From: Streptomyces venezuelae
Lineage (GTDB): Bacteria; Actinomycetota; Actinomycetes; Streptomycetales; Streptomycetaceae
DNA: 64,000 bases
Direction: 5' to 3'
Assembly (NCBI RefSeq): GCF_008642315.1
Contig: NZ_CP029192.1
Span: 8,618,001-8,682,000, forward strand
The notes beneath the pieces are model-generated. The model saw nothing but the letters and a program-made list of their open reading frames with translations, did no database searches and had not been told where the DNA came from. Shown here one piece after another: positions 51,450-60,379 of the stretch; position 1 is the stretch's first letter, and every line of letters starts with the position of its first letter. The translations under genes and the position numbers were made by a program.

Positions 51450-52571
51450 CTAAGAGCGCGTGGCCGTGACGCACTTCTTGCCGTCGGCTTGCGCGTCGTC
51501 GCTGTCGACGGGCTTGCTGCGGTCGTACGGATCCAGTCGGTGTTCCGAGTCGGCGTGCTGCTTGTCGGCGGCGTCGAACGGCGGCGTGAAGTAGCCGGTC
51601 GGGCCGGAGCAGCCGCCGTTGGTCAGGTCGAGCGTGTAGGAGACGAGGGACATCGTGCCCGGTTCGGTGATGACCTTGTCCGGGTCGTCCCAGCTCATCA
51701 CCACCTCACGCCGCACGATCGTACGGACGATGTCGGTGTCCCGCCCCCGCTCGCCCGCGGGCGCCACCGGGTACACGAAGGTGACGTCCGCCGTCACTTC
51801 GAGCGCCCCTCGTCTGCCCTCGCGGTAGGAGAGCCGGCCGCGCGTCTTGACCACGTCGCCGACCAGTTGGGCCTGCCGCGGCCGGAAGCGGCTGAACAGC
51901 AGCAGCGGGTCGGTGGTGGGCGTGGGCGTCTTCGACGACAGGGCGGTACGCAGATAGTCCTGTACGTCGGATTGGTGCGGGTTGAGCAGCCCGATCGCCT
52001 TCGTCGGCCGTTCGCCGCGCAGCACGCCGCGGTCGAGTCCGGCATCCACCAGGAAGCGCCGGCTCTGCTCCAGAGCCTTGTCGACCTGCGCGGCATCCAT
52101 CCACCCGGTCGCCTTGGCCGCGGGCACGGTGATCCCTGCCGCCCCGTCTGCCCAGCGGGCGGCGGGCGAACCCCGGAAGGGTTCGTCCCAGGTGGGACGT
52201 TGCGCCGGTGCGGCGCCGGGAGCCGCACCCGGCCTCTTCGACTCGGCGGCCAGGGGAGTCTCGCTCTGTCTGCCGTCATCGCCGTCGAAGAGCCCGAACA
52301 CCTGCTGGGGGAAGAGCCCCACGCCCAGCAGGGCCGCGGCCGCGACCAGCCCGGCCACGTACCAGCCGGTCCTGCGCCGGGGCCGCGCCGGTGAGTACGT
52401 ACGCCAGCCTTCCGCCTGCCCGGCCGCTTCCTTGAGGCGCCGCTCCACCCCACGGGCACGCGCCGACGGCTCCACGGGAGCCCCGGCCGCCCCCTTCACC
52501 GACTCCCGCAGGAACCGATCCCACTCCTCGTCGGACACCGAGGACCCGTCCTGCCCCTCAACCCCACCCAC
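51450..52571 (-). CDS. Single-pass membrane protein with large extracytoplasmic domain, unknown function
   Basis: About 373 residues from the GTG at 52571 (AGGAG upstream); GTG 52622 or 52538 are alternatives. The cytoplasmic part holds SDEEWDRFLRESVKGAA. One membrane helix lies near residues 73-92 (WYVAGLVAAAALLGVGLF). The outer domain includes AAQVDKALEQSRRFLVDAGL, DYLRTALSSKTPTPTTDPLL, FSRFRPRQAQLVGDVVKTRG and a C-terminal pair of Cys. The Arg-rich juxtamembrane stretch fits N-in topology. I recognise it only as a conserved streptomycete hypothetical. Confidence 0.8.
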   Translation of the reverse strand: MGGVEGQDGSSVSDEEWDRFLRESVKGAAGAPVEPSARARGVERRLKEAAGQAEGWRTYSPARPRRRTGWYVAGLVAAAALLGVGLFPQQVFGLFDGDDGRQSETPLAAESKRPGAAPGAAPAQRPTWDEPFRGSPAARWADGAAGITVPAAKATGWMDAAQVDKALEQSRRFLVDAGLDRGVLRGERPTKAIGLLNPHQSDVQDYLRTALSSKTPTPTTDPLLLFSRFRPRQAQLVGDVVKTRGRLSYREGRRGALEVTADVTFVYPVAPAGERGRDTDIVRTIVRREVVMSWDDPDKVITEPGTMSLVSYTLDLTNGGCSGPTGYFTPPFDAADKQHADSEHRLDPYDRSKPVDSDDAQADGKKCVTATRS

Positions 52572-52933
52572 CGCATGCTCCTGTTCTCGCCGAATGCCGC
52601 ACTGCTCACAACTCGTTCTCACCGGGCTGCGGAGCCTACGAATCGGAGCGCAGCCCGAGGGCGCTGTGCTCGGCCAAACCTCGGGTGAGGTGGCTCCGTC
52701 CCGACGCCTTGGTGGTCAAAACGGCTCGCGGGTGAACGCGGCATCAGCAGTCATGGCGTGATCTTAGAGCTCGGCCGGATGTGCGCCGCCGTGTGCCTCA
52801 ACTCCCCTCCGTGCGCGGCGGAGCTTCCCTCTGCGCGTGCAGTGCGCCCCCGCGGAGAGGTTCGCACCGGTCCGGGCCCGGTGATAACGCTTGAGTCACG
52901 GAGTCGACGAACGAGGTGATGAAAGGATTCGGC
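52572..52933. other. Divergent intergenic region, 362 bp
   Basis: No gene is supported. It separates the minus-strand membrane protein from the plus-strand 140-residue protein. A TAGGCT -10-like element on the minus strand lies at about 52635-52640. GAAAGGA at about 52918 serves the plus gene. I see no repeat or RNA gene here. Confidence 0.5.
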
Positions 52934-53356
52934 ATGGCATCTCAGGCAATCGTTGAGGCGGGCCGGCTGTCCGCCATCGTGAAGATCCTCGACCGGGCCG
53001 GCGGCCACCTGAGCGCCGCGGTACGCGACCACACCCGGACGCCCGCCCTTCCCGGCGACCCGGAGGCCTCCGCCCTCCAGGCGCTCCTCGACCTTTCGCG
53101 CAGCGCCGCACATGAGCTGACCTGCGCGGTCCAGCACGCGGGCAGTGGCGATCTGGGCCTGGCCCAGGCGCATCTGGAGGCGGCGCGGACCGCCCCCGAG
53201 AAGCACGTCGTACCCACCGCGGGCATGCCCTTCCCGCTCCCCGTCGGCGTACGCACCGCGCTCCAACTGCTGCGCGGCATCACGGGGTTCTTCAGCAAGG
53301 AGACGGAGGAGGCCCTGGTCCGCGCGCTGACCATCACCTCCGCACCGGCCGCCTGA
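52934..53356 (+). CDS. Small soluble hypothetical protein
   Basis: A 140-residue protein, start chosen for GAAAGGA. It is mostly helical: AIVEAGRLSAIVKILDRAGG, then LQALLDLSRSAAHELTCAVQ, AQAHLEAARTAPEK and VRTALQLLRGITGFFSKETE. No signal peptide and no family recognised. The pattern of helix pairs resembles small helical-bundle proteins. It stands alone. Confidence 0.7.
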   Translation: MASQAIVEAGRLSAIVKILDRAGGHLSAAVRDHTRTPALPGDPEASALQALLDLSRSAAHELTCAVQHAGSGDLGLAQAHLEAARTAPEKHVVPTAGMPFPLPVGVRTALQLLRGITGFFSKETEEALVRALTITSAPAA

Positions 53357-53398
53357 CGCGGCGGCCGACGGAAGGCGTGCCGGGCAGCGGCGGCGCCC

Positions 53399-53629
53399 TC
53401 ATCTCCGCCCGAACCAGGCCGCGGACGGTCCGCCGGTGGAGCGTGTGGAGGCGTACAGGGTGACCGCGACTCCGCCCTCTCCCGAGACCGCGTACGGCTC
53501 GGAGGGTCCCGTCGCATTCAGGTGCGCGGCGATCGCGTAGGCGAGCACGGTCACGGTGTGCTCGTCACCGGAGTGGATGATGATCCGGGCCGTGCCCGGC
53601 TCCGTCAGATGAAGATCACGGCTGTTCAT
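53399..53629 (-). CDS. Small DUF6207-like hypothetical protein
   Basis: A 76-residue protein. The start MNSRDLHLTEPGTARIII, followed by an alternating strand-helix-strand (SGDEHTVTVLAYAIAAHLNA, VAVTLYASTRS), resembles the short DUF6207 proteins of streptomycetes. Function unknown. The ATG at 53629 is preferred over the upstream frame because similarity starts there. Confidence 0.55.
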   Translation of the reverse strand: MNSRDLHLTEPGTARIIIHSGDEHTVTVLAYAIAAHLNATGPSEPYAVSGEGGVAVTLYASTRSTGGPSAAWFGRR

Positions 53630-53760
53630 GCCGGGGTCGACGCAGCACACGGCAATGGCAGTTCGGTGCGCGGTGCAGGTTCACCCGTCCGACTTCTATG
53701 TGCGTCCGGCGAGAGTAAGAGGTGCGGGAAAGGGTCATATGGCGCGGCGGAGCGCGGTCC

Positions 53761-53889
53761 CTACGACACGTCCGCGGGGGCGTCCCCGACAGGCAATCCC
53801 GTGGCCAACGCGCGGGCGGTGTCGGCGAAGTACTGCTCGTCCGCGCCCGGGGTCAGTCCGAGGAAGACACCCTTGCTGAGGCAGCTCAT
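53761..53889 (-). CDS. Short ORF, possible small protein or gene remnant
   Basis: A 42-codon ORF beginning MSCLSKGVFLGLTPGADEQY with FADTARALA after it. Third positions are about 90% G or C, as in real genes here, but the ribosome binding site is poor and an in-frame TAG lies immediately upstream. It could be a small gene or the surviving end of a larger one. Confidence 0.4.
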   Translation of the reverse strand: MSCLSKGVFLGLTPGADEQYFADTARALATGLPVGDAPADVS

Positions 53890-54438
53890 GATCGCCTACG
53901 ACGCCGGATGGGCGGTCGCAGCCGCGGTCGGTCTCCTGGTGGCGTGGCAGGGTGGCGCTGCCGGTGGTGAGGTGTGGATGGGGTACCAGGCGGTCGCCCC
54001 GATCGCCATGGCGGCGCGGCTGGTTGCCGCTCGTCCTGTGCGGGCGGCTTCGGGCTGAGCGCGATGTGAACGATCGCGTGCCGTTAGGGGTCGCGTGACG
54101 TTGGCGGCGCGTGCCGTGAACGGTCGCGTACCGCGAACGATCGCATGACGTGAACGGTCGGTGTTCTGCGGCCAAGGGCGAGTTGAAGCCGTAATCGGGA
54201 TGAATCACCCCCTTGCCACGGCCCTGTAACGGCGGCCGCAGGATGCACAACTCCCCTCCCGGTCGGCCTGTCGAACCCGGTGCATCACACAACTGCTCCG
54301 ACTGGCGGCGGAACCGGTGCCGCCGCGGCCGGCGGCAGCCGCACCGCTCTTCCTCAGGCCCGACAGCGCTGACAGCGCGAACGGCGTCAACAGCGCCCGC
54401 AACGCGCACAGCGCGGACCCAGCAACGGAGTTGACCCC
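53890..54438. other. Gene-poor stretch with repeats, 549 bp
   Basis: No convincing gene. A plus-strand frame over about 53887-54058 encodes a hydrophobic 57-residue stretch without a ribosome binding site. A degenerate 17-bp repeat array follows (54067-54165). Further right, ACAGCGC recurs several times at about 54363-54418, just before the start of the interrupted secreted protein. Confidence 0.5.
54067..54165. repeat. Degenerate 17-bp direct repeat array, six units
   Basis: Units begin at 54067, 54084, 54101, 54117, 54134 and 54151, spaced 16-17 bp. The best units read TGAACGATCGCGTGCCG, TGAACGGTCGCGTACCG and CGAACGATCGCATGACG. The array is noncoding. The spacing is not a whole number of DNA turns for every pair, so replicon iterons or an operator array are possible but unproven. 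Confidence 0.7.
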
Positions 54439-55251
54439 ATGCCCAGAAACATCCTGCCCGTACGGTCGGCCGCGACCGCCGCACTGCTCCTCGTCGCAGG
54501 CGCCCTGTCCGTTCCCGCCGCCGCTGCCGAGACGAAATCCCCCGCGCCCGGCGACGCCTATGTCCTGAAGGTCAGCGCCGACCCGGCCAAGACCGACTAC
54601 GACAACCGCAAGGTCGACGTGACCGGCACCGTCACCAAGGCCGACGGCACGCCCGTGTCCGGCGTTCCCGTCACGCTCCAGGAGGTCATCCGCTTCACCA
54701 CCTGAAACCCGTGGGGCGACCCGATCGACCCCCACTACTACGAGCCCCGTGACCTGGGCAAACCGGTGAGCGACGCCAACGGCGAGTTCACCCTGCGCGA
54801 CGTCGAGATCGACCACGTCGGCGGCAGCAGCCTCCTCAACGTCGAGCGGGACGTGCAGATCACGGCCCAGTACGACAAGGACGGCGACCTCGACACCCCG
54901 CAGGACGGTTCCTACGCGGACACCACCGTGGCCACGACCGCCAAGTCGAGCTCGCTCACCTACAAGGTCAACAAGACGAAGGTGAAGGCAGGCGACATCC
55001 TCACCGTCCAGGGCAAGGTCACCGTCCCCCAGGGCGAGTATCCGGGCGATACGGAGATCTTCCTGCAGACCTACTGGGAGAACCAGTACCACGTGAAGAC
55101 GACCGCCGAGGAGGACGGATTCTTCGTGCTGTCCGTGCGGGTGTCGCGCGACGACAACGCGTTCCGGCTCCGTACGGCTCCCGGGGACCTGTACGTGAAG
55201 GGCGCGGAACAGAAACTGCCGATCACCAACACCTCGCTGCCCCGCTCGTAG
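54439..55251 (+). pseudogene. Secreted Ig-like-domain protein interrupted by an in-frame TGA
   Basis: The frame runs 270 codons if the TGA at 54703-54705 is read through. Residues 1-30 are a signal peptide (AATAALLLVAGALSVPAAAA). Two Ig-like or bacterial macroglobulin-type beta domains follow: residues 40-170 (VDVTGTVTKADGTPVSGVPV, then DANGEFTLRDVEI) and 175-265 (TYKVNKTKVKAGDILTVQGK, then YWENQYHVKTTAEEDGFFVL). Codon use and homology-like sequence continue in the same frame after the stop (NPWGDPIDPHYYEPRD). TGG to TGA is the simplest origin. Recent pseudogene, sequence error or readthrough are all possible. Confidence 0.75.
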
Positions 55252-55431
55252 CGCTCGGTCGACGGGTCCTCGGTGGCGGTGCCGGTGGCGGTGTCAGCAC
55301 TGGCGTGTACGGCATCCGTGCCGGGGGCCCGCTCGTGGTGCAGGGCAGCAGAATTTACGGCGCGGTACCTCCCGCAGACATGTTTTTGCGGTGAATGCGA
55401 GCAATAGGTGTTACATCCCTTATCGATCGCC

Positions 55432-55460
55432 TTGATGTCGGGTGCGTAGCTTCGTAGATG
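55432..55460 (+). promoter_or_regulatory. Promoter of the 144-residue secreted protein
   Basis: TTGATG (55432-55437) and TAGATG (55455-55460) with a 17-bp spacer, about 90 bp before the start. It fits the housekeeping sigma pattern. Confidence 0.45.
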
Positions 55461-55548
55461 TCAACACAACGGGGCGGACGAACCGCAAAGAAGCGGAACC
55501 GTCGTCCCACCCCACACCCCCCCCACCGACCCGAGAGGGACGTTCACC

Positions 55549-55983
55549 ATGCGCAACACTCGCACCCTGCGCAACAGCGCCATCGCCGTCATCGCCACCG
55601 CCGGCATCAGCCTGGGAGCCGCTTCCGGCGCCATGGCCGCCACCCCGGACCACGCGACCCCGTCCAGCGTCAGCGCCGAGTCCGCCGCGTACGCCAAGGC
55701 CAAGCCGAAGCCGACGCCGAAGCCGAAGATCGTGAAGCTGCGTGACGGCTCGACCGCCAAGGTCTACAAGCTCGGCAAGAACAAGGCCAAGGCCGTCATC
55801 CTCGGCCCCAAGGGCGGCACGCTCATCGCCAACGGCAAGAGCGCCACGGCGAACCACAACGGCCTGCACATCAAGCTCACCCCGGGCGGCAGCCTCACCT
55901 CCTGGATGGAGAAGAGCGGCGCCGCAGCCCCGGACTCTCAGCCGACCGCGGACGAGGACGTCACCCCTGATTCCGCCGCCTGA
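55549..55983 (+). CDS. Small secreted hypothetical protein with Lys/Pro stretch
   Basis: A 144-residue exported protein. The signal peptide is residues 1-30 (SAIAVIATAGISLGAASGAM, AA). A basic Pro/Lys stretch AKAKPKPTPKPKIVKLRDGS follows, then a compact region (KVYKLGKNKAKAVILGPKGG, LIANGKSATANHNGLHIKLT) and an acidic tail. GAGAGGGA precedes the ATG. Family not recognised. It may bind the cell wall or nucleic acid through its basic face; that is a guess. Confidence 0.8.
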   Translation: MRNTRTLRNSAIAVIATAGISLGAASGAMAATPDHATPSSVSAESAAYAKAKPKPTPKPKIVKLRDGSTAKVYKLGKNKAKAVILGPKGGTLIANGKSATANHNGLHIKLTPGGSLTSWMEKSGAAAPDSQPTADEDVTPDSAA

Positions 55984-56159
55984 GGCGCCCCAGCCCCCGG
56001 CAGGGTGAACGTCACGAGAGGGTGAGGGACGCGCTCACCCAGGGGTCACGCCCTGCCGGGCCTGCCTCCGTGACGCCCCGCCGCCCGCAAGCCGGCGGTG
56101 GTCCTGGCGGCCGCGGTCACGGTCCACCGCCGGCGTCGGCGTTGGCGCCACCGACACCA

Positions 56160-56681
56160 TTAGTGCCCCTGCCCGTCCTCCGGGCGCCGCACCCTGAACC
56201 ACACCGCACCCCACACGGCCCCGACCAGACCCGCGCCGAGACCGATGGTCGCCCAGTCCGAACCGCCGCCGCCGGAGCCGCCGATTCCGGCGTGGGAGCC
56301 ACGTGTGGGCATCGGGTGCGGCGGGGAGGGCATCACCGACCCGGCGACATCGAGCGAGTAGCTCGACACGCCGCCCTCACAGTCCACGTCCACGTCGTAT
56401 GAGCCGGCCTGCGTGCTGGGACGGATCTTCGCCGTACCGGTGTAGATGCCGGCCGACCCGGTCGACAGGGTCACCTGGGACTCGAACGCGTCGGAGCGGG
56501 CGGTCGCGGACTCGGCCTCGCAGCCGCCCGACACCGACAGGACCACGTCGTCCCCGGGCTTGGCCGGATCGGGGGTGGCGGAGAACGAAGGCTGGTCACC
56601 CGCGGTCGCCGACGGCACGGCGATGGTGAACGCGGTGGCCGTGGTCAGGGCGGCGGTGGCGACGGCGGATATGGCACGCAT
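56160..56681 (-). CDS. Secreted, membrane-anchored Ig-like protein
   Basis: A 173-residue protein with signal peptide (residues 1-27, ending SATA), one Ig-like beta domain (residues 30-115, with a Cys pair at GGCEAES and VDCEGG), a Pro/Gly linker, and a C-terminal membrane helix (WATIGLGAGLVGAVWGAVWF) followed by RVRRPEDGQGH. It should sit on the outer face of the membrane. Function unknown. Streptomycetes carry several such small proteins. Confidence 0.8.
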   Translation of the reverse strand: MRAISAVATAALTTATAFTIAVPSATAGDQPSFSATPDPAKPGDDVVLSVSGGCEAESATARSDAFESQVTLSTGSAGIYTGTAKIRPSTQAGSYDVDVDCEGGVSSYSLDVAGSVMPSPPHPMPTRGSHAGIGGSGGGGSDWATIGLGAGLVGAVWGAVWFRVRRPEDGQGH

Positions 56682-56991
56682 GGCTCGTCCTCGTTCCGGA
56701 CGCGGCCGGACCGGGCGGGTCGCTGGGTGCCGCGTCTGCTACTCATGCAAGCCAGAGCCGGAGCGATCCGGCGCGCTGGAGAGAGCCAGCCGGGGTACGT
56801 CGCGGGTTTCGACGCCGCGATGCGTCGCCCGGTACCGGACCGGACCGTACGACGACTGCTCGCCCCTGGTGCCGTCCCGGCTACACGGACCCGTCCCGGC
56901 GACACGGACACGCGCACAGCACCCGGAGTGCGTGTCCTGTCTGTGTCCTGCCTCCTCCAACAGCGTGCCCCGCCACCTGACGGCCCCGCCG

Positions 56992-57020
56992 TCGACAAGA
57001 TCCACAGCCGTCCCTAGCCT
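56992..57020 (+). promoter_or_regulatory. Promoter of a leaderless gene
   Basis: TCGACA (56992-56997) and TAGCCT (57015-57020) are separated by 17 bp. Seven bases later comes the ATG at 57028, so transcription should start at the start codon. No Shine-Dalgarno sequence is present. Confidence 0.6.
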
Positions 57021-57027
57021 GACCCCC

Positions 57028-57735
57028 ATGTCCACCCCAGCACCCGCCTCAGTGCCCCATCCCCAGTCCACCTCCGTGCACGCACTGGCCTACTGCCCTC
57101 TGACCCCGGCCGCCGTGGCAGAGTTCCTGGCCCTGCCGGAACAGCCGGGTCCCGCGGAGGACTTCGACGCGCTCGACGCCGTTCTGCGTGCTCGGGGCTG
57201 GAGCTGGGAACACGAATGCCTCACGGACTCCTACCGCACGGGTCACGGGCATCCGTTGTGCACCGAGGGCGACTCTCCTTTCGGAGATCCGGAGGCGCGG
57301 GCCTTCCTGGTGTTCGGCGAGCTGTACCCCGTCGATCCGGACGACGAGGACCTCACCAACATGCCGTGGCTGGGCGAACTCGTGGACGACTGGGGCCGGG
57401 CCCCGGGTTGGACGGTGCGACGTCCGTTCTCACTGCAGGAGTGCGCCGAGGTCCTCGACCGAGCCGCGGATGCCGTCGCCGCTCATCTCGGAGCTGCTCC
57501 GGAGAGGACGGTCACGAGCGACGCGGCCGTGGTGACGGGCCCGCCGATGCCTCACCGGATATGGCGCACCGCCACGCACGCCGTGATCGTGGGGCCACAC
57601 GCGGACAACGGCCCGTACGGCTACCTCACCCACCTGCAACTCGCCGCCTCCCCCCTGAGCATGGCCCCTCATATGCCGCTCGCGGACGACCCGGAGGGGA
57701 TGGCCCGCTGGATCGAGGCGCACATCGACTGGTGA
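57028..57735 (+). CDS. Conserved hypothetical cytoplasmic protein, leaderless
   Basis: A 235-residue protein. It contains CPLTPAAVAEFLALPEQPGP, the acidic region VDPDDEDLTNMPWLGELVDD and a C-terminal PHRIWRTATHAVIVGPHADN, PYGYLTHLQLAASPLS. Trp-rich motifs and the absence of signal or membrane segments suggest a small soluble fold of the kind seen in streptomycete immunity or SMI1-like proteins, but I cannot name the family. It starts directly at its promoter. Confidence 0.8.
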   Translation: MSTPAPASVPHPQSTSVHALAYCPLTPAAVAEFLALPEQPGPAEDFDALDAVLRARGWSWEHECLTDSYRTGHGHPLCTEGDSPFGDPEARAFLVFGELYPVDPDDEDLTNMPWLGELVDDWGRAPGWTVRRPFSLQECAEVLDRAADAVAAHLGAAPERTVTSDAAVVTGPPMPHRIWRTATHAVIVGPHADNGPYGYLTHLQLAASPLSMAPHMPLADDPEGMARWIEAHIDW

Positions 57736-57896
57736 CGCATCGCCGTCACGGTCTGGGGAGCTCACCTTCCCGTCAGCCAGTCGAGCAGGGGGCGTCGTTA
57801 CTGTTGCCGCAGTCACCGCCGAAAGGGCAGCGCTTACACCGGGGCAGCGCCGAGCCCAGCCCATATGAAGATCGCGGCGCGGTGGAGATGGACGCG

Positions 57897-58841
57897 CTAG
57901 CCCGCGTACGCAATCACGTCGTCCACCGAAGCGTTGCCGCCGCAGATCACCAGGCCGAGTCGCGTCTCGTCGCCGGTCTTGGCGAGGACGCGGCGGGCGG
58001 CCGGCAGGAGGCAGCCGGCCGCGGGTTCGGCCCACACCTTGGCGTGTTCGGCCAGCTCCCGGACACCGGCGAAGGCATCGGCCTCGGGCACGACGAGGAC
58101 CTCGTCGACCAGGTCGCGCACCATGGTGTAGGTCAGAGGAGAGACCGTGGGCGCACCGAGCGTGGTGATCCGCGAGTTCACGTCCACCTGTACCGGCCCG
58201 CCGTGGGTCAGCGCCTGCGACATCGCGTCGGCGCCGACAGTCTCCACGCCCCACACCCGTACACCCGGACGCCGCGCCCGCAGCGCCGCCGCCACACCGG
58301 CGATCAGTCCACCCCCGCCGATGGAGACGAGGACGTCCGTCAAATCGCCCGCGTCCTGCGCGAGTTCGAGCCCCACCGTGCCCTGCCCCGCGATCACCAC
58401 CGGGTCGGCGAAGGGATGCAGGAGCGTGAGGCCCTCGGTCTCCAGCTGTTCCATGAGGGCGAACGCCTCGGCCATGGTGGGGGTCAGCCGCACATCCGCT
58501 CCGGCGGCACGGGCCTGTGCCACGGAGCGCGTGGGCGCGGCCTGCGGCATGACCACCGTCGCCCGCACGCCCAGCGCGGCCGACATCTCCGCCACGGCGA
58601 CGCCGTGATTGCCGCCGGACACCGCCACCACGCCGGCCGCACGCTGTTCGTCGGTCAGCGTCAGCAGCTTCGAGACGGCACCTCGTGCCTTGAACGAGCC
58701 GCTGCGCTGTAGCAGTTCGAGCTTGACGGTGACCGGAACCCCGAGCAGCGCGCTCAGCCCAGGACTGGGCAGTGTGGGAGTCCGCACCACGTGACCGGCG
58801 ATCCTGGCCGCTGCGGCCTCCAGCTCCTCGACACCGATCAT
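57897..58841 (-). CDS. Threonine/serine dehydratase-like PLP enzyme
   Basis: A 314-residue fold-type II PLP enzyme. The Schiff-base Lys51 is in SGSFKARGA, the substrate loop in SGGNHGVAVAEM, and the phosphate-binding Gly loop in SIGGGGLIAGVAAAL. There is no C-terminal ACT domain, as in catabolic threonine dehydratases or serine racemase-like enzymes. It deaminates Thr or Ser to the 2-oxoacid. It is a single gene, divergent from the ATPase gene. Confidence 0.92.
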   Translation of the reverse strand: MIGVEELEAAAARIAGHVVRTPTLPSPGLSALLGVPVTVKLELLQRSGSFKARGAVSKLLTLTDEQRAAGVVAVSGGNHGVAVAEMSAALGVRATVVMPQAAPTRSVAQARAAGADVRLTPTMAEAFALMEQLETEGLTLLHPFADPVVIAGQGTVGLELAQDAGDLTDVLVSIGGGGLIAGVAAALRARRPGVRVWGVETVGADAMSQALTHGGPVQVDVNSRITTLGAPTVSPLTYTMVRDLVDEVLVVPEADAFAGVRELAEHAKVWAEPAAGCLLPAARRVLAKTGDETRLGLVICGGNASVDDVIAYAG

Positions 58842-58996
58842 GGCGCCCCCTTCACGTCACTTCTCACTTCGTACGCCGTATCCGACTGCACGATACGTGG
58901 GTGCCCTCCGGAGCTGTCGTGCGGATCGCCCTCCTGTCCAACCGCTCAGGAAATATCGGATCGCGTGAGGTGTTCGTCCGCTGGCACTCTGCTCCC

Positions 58997-59551
58997 ATGG
59001 ATCACGCGGAAGTACTGCTCATCGGGGGACGCGCCGGCGTCGGCAAGACGACGGTGGGATGGGAGGTCTCGGCGCTGCTGCGCTCCGCGGCCGTCGCTCA
59101 CGCGGTCATCGACGGCGACTTCATGGGGATGGTGCACCCGGCGCCGGAGGGCGACCCGAACCGCACAGAGATCACCGAGAGCAACCTGACGGCCGTGTGG
59201 GCGAACTACGCGGAGCTCGGCTACCGACGCCTGATCTACACGAACACCATGAGCGTCCTGCCGGAGACGACAGGCATGTTCGAACGGGCGATGGGCGCCG
59301 AAGTGGGGCTCGTACGCGTCCTGCTCACCGCGTCCGACGCCACCGCCCGTGAGCGCCTGGTGGGACGAGAAATCGGCTCGGAGCTGGAGCACGAGCTCGA
59401 AGGAAGCGCCCGCAAGGCACGGATCCTGGACCGACGGGCCCCCGCGGGGACGGTGCGCGTGGTGACGGACGGGCGGCCGGTCGTCGACATCGCGCGGGAG
59501 GTGACGGCCGCGACAGGCTGGGCCGGTCCCTGCTTCACCGGCAGCTCCTGA
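58997..59551 (+). CDS. P-loop kinase/ATPase-like protein
   Basis: A 184-residue cytoplasmic protein. Walker A is GGRAGVGKTTVGWEV near residues 9-20, followed by AVIDGDFMGM (Walker B or substrate-like Asp) and a lid region ATARERLVGREIGSELEHEL. It resembles small AAA_33/shikimate-kinase-like nucleotide kinases. The phosphate acceptor is unknown. The ATG at 58997 has a -10-like CACTCT six bases before it and no ribosome binding site, so the transcript may be leaderless. Confidence 0.85.
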   Translation: MDHAEVLLIGGRAGVGKTTVGWEVSALLRSAAVAHAVIDGDFMGMVHPAPEGDPNRTEITESNLTAVWANYAELGYRRLIYTNTMSVLPETTGMFERAMGAEVGLVRVLLTASDATARERLVGREIGSELEHELEGSARKARILDRRAPAGTVRVVTDGRPVVDIAREVTAATGWAGPCFTGSS

Positions 59552-59606
59552 CCGCTCCCGATCCGGGACACGTCTGCGCACTCCGGCACGCGTCTACCCT
59601 GGCCCG

Positions 59607-60356
59607 ATGATGGATGCGGGGGACTTCCGGGCCGGTGACGTGCTGTCGATCGCCTGCCCTTTCACGGCAACCACCATCGAGAGGGCCCTCACGTGGGACC
59701 ACGTATCGGTTCGCTGGCCCTGGTGGGACATCGACAGCGACAACGAGTTCGTACGCTGGAACGGGATGGTCGCCCTCGGCGTGCCCGGCAATGGGTATGC
59801 CGCACCTGAGGTGGCGGTCGAGGTGTTCCGAACGGACCCTCCGCCCGAACACCTCGAAGCGGGAGACGTCTGCCGGGTCGGCATACCACCGACCGTGGTG
59901 CACGTGACAGCCGTCGAAGACCACGCCCCCCCACTGCGGACAGGCTCGCTGCCGCACCCCACCCGCACCGTGACCGTGCTGCGCCGAGGTCTGTCCTACC
60001 GCGAGTTCCCGGACGAGAGCCACCTCGACGGCTCGGGATACGGCATCCACCCGGGCGACGGGATTCCCTACACCTTCGAACTGCTGCTGCGCCCCTACGC
60101 ATTTCTCCAAACGGGCGACGAAGTCGCCGACGCCATGGGTCGGGCATGGCGGTTCAACGGTCCCTGGGACTGGACCCCCTTCGACGGAGAGCCGGCCGGC
60201 CCGGGCCCCGCGTGGCCGCTCTCCCTGCTCACCCGAGCAGGGACGCCCCGCTCAGCCGAGGCTGCCGAAGCGGTGGCCGCGAGCACAGCGAGCGGTTCGC
60301 ACCAGGACACGGTCCGCGACTGGATGGCCCTCACAGAGGCCTCACCGACACCCTGA
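59607..60356 (+). CDS. Conserved hypothetical protein
   Basis: A 249-residue soluble protein without recognised domains. Notable stretches are AGDVLSIACPFTATTIERAL, VSVRWPWWDIDSDNEFVRWN, LEAGDVCRVGIPPTVVHVTA and GRAWRFNGPWDWTPFDGEPA. High Trp content and beta-type segments suggest a compact binding fold. TACCCT lies six bases before the ATG, suggesting a leaderless start. Confidence 0.75.
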   Translation: MMDAGDFRAGDVLSIACPFTATTIERALTWDHVSVRWPWWDIDSDNEFVRWNGMVALGVPGNGYAAPEVAVEVFRTDPPPEHLEAGDVCRVGIPPTVVHVTAVEDHAPPLRTGSLPHPTRTVTVLRRGLSYREFPDESHLDGSGYGIHPGDGIPYTFELLLRPYAFLQTGDEVADAMGRAWRFNGPWDWTPFDGEPAGPGPAWPLSLLTRAGTPRSAEAAEAVAASTASGSHQDTVRDWMALTEASPTP

Positions 60357-60379
60357 CCCGAGTTCCATCGCGGGGGAAC

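Noticed and set aside
53522..54058. Plus-strand frame of about 178 codons
   Set aside because: It lacks a ribosome binding site, changes composition midway and overlaps the DUF6207-like gene and the short ORF at 53761-53889 on the other strand. No motif recognised.
54067..54165. CRISPR interpretation of the 17-bp repeats
   Set aside because: The units are contiguous, degenerate and have no spacers.
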